6,676 nucleotides of DNA from Candidatus Eiseniibacteriota bacterium (GTDB lineage Bacteria; Eisenbacteria; RBG-16-71-46), in contig JAIOPA010000058.1 of the NCBI GenBank assembly GCA_021414165.1, positions 1-6,676 on the forward strand, written 5' to 3'. The position numbers were made by a program, and so were the translations under genes. Position 1 is the stretch's first letter. Every line of letters starts with the position of its first letter. A model generated the notes under the pieces. It saw only the letters and a program-made list of their open reading frames with translations. It did no database searches and was not told where the DNA came from. This document shows positions 5,660 to 6,676 of the stretch, in pieces.

Positions 5660-6676
5660 ATGAATCCCACGCTCGACACGTTCAAGTACGACGACGCGAT
5701 CGTCCGGAAGTTCCTGGTCGCCACGTTCGTCTGGGGGCTGGTCGGCATGCTGGTCGGGTTGTTCATCGCCCTGCAGCTCGCCGTGCCCGCGCTCAACGTC
5801 TCGCCGCTGCTCACGTTCGGCCGCTTGCGGCCGTTGCACACGAACGCCGTCATCTTCGCGTTCGCGGGCAACGCGTTCTTCATGGGCGCGTACTACTCCA
5901 CGCAGCGCCTGCTCAAGGCCCGCATGTTCTCGGACATGCTCAGCAACCTGCACTTCTGGGGCTGGCAGCTGATCATCGTGGCCGCGGCGCTCACGCTGCC
6001 GCTCGGGTTCACGCAGGCCAAGGAGTACGCCGAGCTCGAGTGGCCGATCGACATCGCCATCGCGGTCGTGTGGGTCATCTTCGCCGTCAACTTCTTCGGC
6101 ACGATCGCCAAGCGCCGCGAGCGCCACCTGTACGTGGCCATCTGGTTCTACATCGCCAGCATCGTCACGGTGGCCGTGCTGCACATCTTCAACAACCTCT
6201 CCATGCCGGTCGGCGCGCTCAAGAGCTACTCGATCTACGCCGGCATCCAGGATGCCTTCATGCAGTGGTGGTACGGCCACAACGCCGTCGCGTTCTTCCT
6301 CACGACGCCGTTCCTGGGGCTCATGTACTACTTCATGCCGAAGGCGGCGGATAAGCCGGTGTTCTCCTACCGGTTGAGCATCCTGCACTTCTGGACGCTC
6401 GTGTTCATGTACATCTGGGCGGGGCCGCACCACCTGCACTACACGGCGCTGCCGGAGTGGGCGTCCACGGTGGGCATGATCTTCTCGGTCGTGCTGTGGA
6501 TGCCGTCGTGGGGCGGCATGATCAACGGCCTGCTCACGCTGCGCGGCGCGTGGAACAAGGTCGTCGAGGACCCGGTCCTCAAGTTCTTCGTGGTCGCGGT
6601 CACGGCTTACGGCATGGCCACGTTCGAGGGCCCGATGCTCTCGATCAAGACCGTGAATGGTCTCGCGCATTACACG
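5660..6676 (+). CDS. ccoN: cbb3-type cytochrome c oxidase subunit I, 3'-truncated by the window edge
   Basis: CcoN is the inner-membrane catalytic subunit of the high-affinity cbb3 oxidase, which reduces O2 to water with electrons from c-type cytochromes and pumps protons. The window encodes the first 339 residues in one open frame running off the end; family members are usually somewhat under 500. About nine hydrophobic membrane segments are visible (near 18-42, 60-80, 96-116, 130-150, 158-178, 205-226, 240-258, 268-292 and 306-325). His60 in RLRPLHTN is the low-spin haem b ligand, His207 (WWYGH) and His257-His258 (AGPHH) are the CuB ligands, and Tyr251 (MYIWAGPHH) is the tyrosine cross-linked to a CuB histidine in this class. 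These numbers match those I recall for Pseudomonas stutzeri CcoN. The remaining haem ligands (near 347 and 349) lie just past the window. KEYAELEWPID at 121-131 is also typical. The ccoO/ccoP partners should follow; a CcoN-CcoO fusion cannot be excluded. Confidence 0.96.
   Translation, partial: MNPTLDTFKYDDAIVRKFLVATFVWGLVGMLVGLFIALQLAVPALNVSPLLTFGRLRPLHTNAVIFAFAGNAFFMGAYYSTQRLLKARMFSDMLSNLHFWGWQLIIVAAALTLPLGFTQAKEYAELEWPIDIAIAVVWVIFAVNFFGTIAKRRERHLYVAIWFYIASIVTVAVLHIFNNLSMPVGALKSYSIYAGIQDAFMQWWYGHNAVAFFLTTPFLGLMYYFMPKAADKPVFSYRLSILHFWTLVFMYIWAGPHHLHYTALPEWASTVGMIFSVVLWMPSWGGMINGLLTLRGAWNKVVEDPVLKFFVVAVTAYGMATFEGPMLSIKTVNGLAHYT

Noticed and set aside
5437..6354. 305-residue plus-strand frame overlapping the start of ccoN
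   Set aside because: Composition is extremely Arg/His/Ala-rich and it runs in another frame through CcoN codons, whose protein has all family motifs.
5462..6670. 402-residue minus-strand open frame opposite ccoN and its leader
   Set aside because: It is dominated by Arg, His, Glu, Asp and Val repeats with no recognisable domain, and it is antisense to a clear CcoN. This is the usual GC-rich shadow of a membrane protein gene.

Overview
The window is about two-thirds GC, with all genes on the + strand and strongly G/C-ending codons. It reads as an ordinary chromosomal stretch of a free-living, high-GC, aerobic or microaerobic Gram-negative-type bacterium. The style of the cbb3 oxidase subunit, the ACT-less PGDH paired with a class V aminotransferase, and the GC content would suit Gemmatimonadota or a neighbouring phylum. 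That placement is an impression from memory and has not been tested by a search.

Layout: (1) 1-1812 holds the C-terminal three quarters of an ATP-dependent Lon protease; its start lies outside the window. (2) 1830-2996 holds a PLP-dependent class V aminotransferase, 17 nt after lon. (3) 2993-3913 holds a short D-3-phosphoglycerate dehydrogenase (SerA), starting at a GTG that overlaps the aminotransferase stop as GTGA. (4) A 66-nt gap contains both a terminator-like hairpin and a weak promoter candidate. (5) 3980-5254 holds adenylosuccinate synthetase (PurA). (6) A 405-nt non-coding gap (5255-5659) holds a strong GC hairpin just after purA, several small inverted and direct repeats, and a structured leader. 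(7) 5660 to the window end holds the first 339 residues of the catalytic subunit of a cbb3-type cytochrome oxidase (CcoN).

How the genes fit together: the aminotransferase and SerA most likely carry out the first two steps of serine synthesis from 3-phosphoglycerate, using a class V enzyme in place of a classical SerC. They probably share a transcript with lon. PurA commits IMP to AMP and may be transcribed separately. The oxidase gene starts a new unit (terminal respiration at low oxygen), and the preceding gap is the natural place for its control region.

I see no mobile element, CRISPR array, phage gene, tRNA or rRNA. I found no clear undescribed system. The points most worth a second look are the non-canonical serine pair, an altered active-site loop in PurA, and the repeat-rich, structured region upstream of ccoN.
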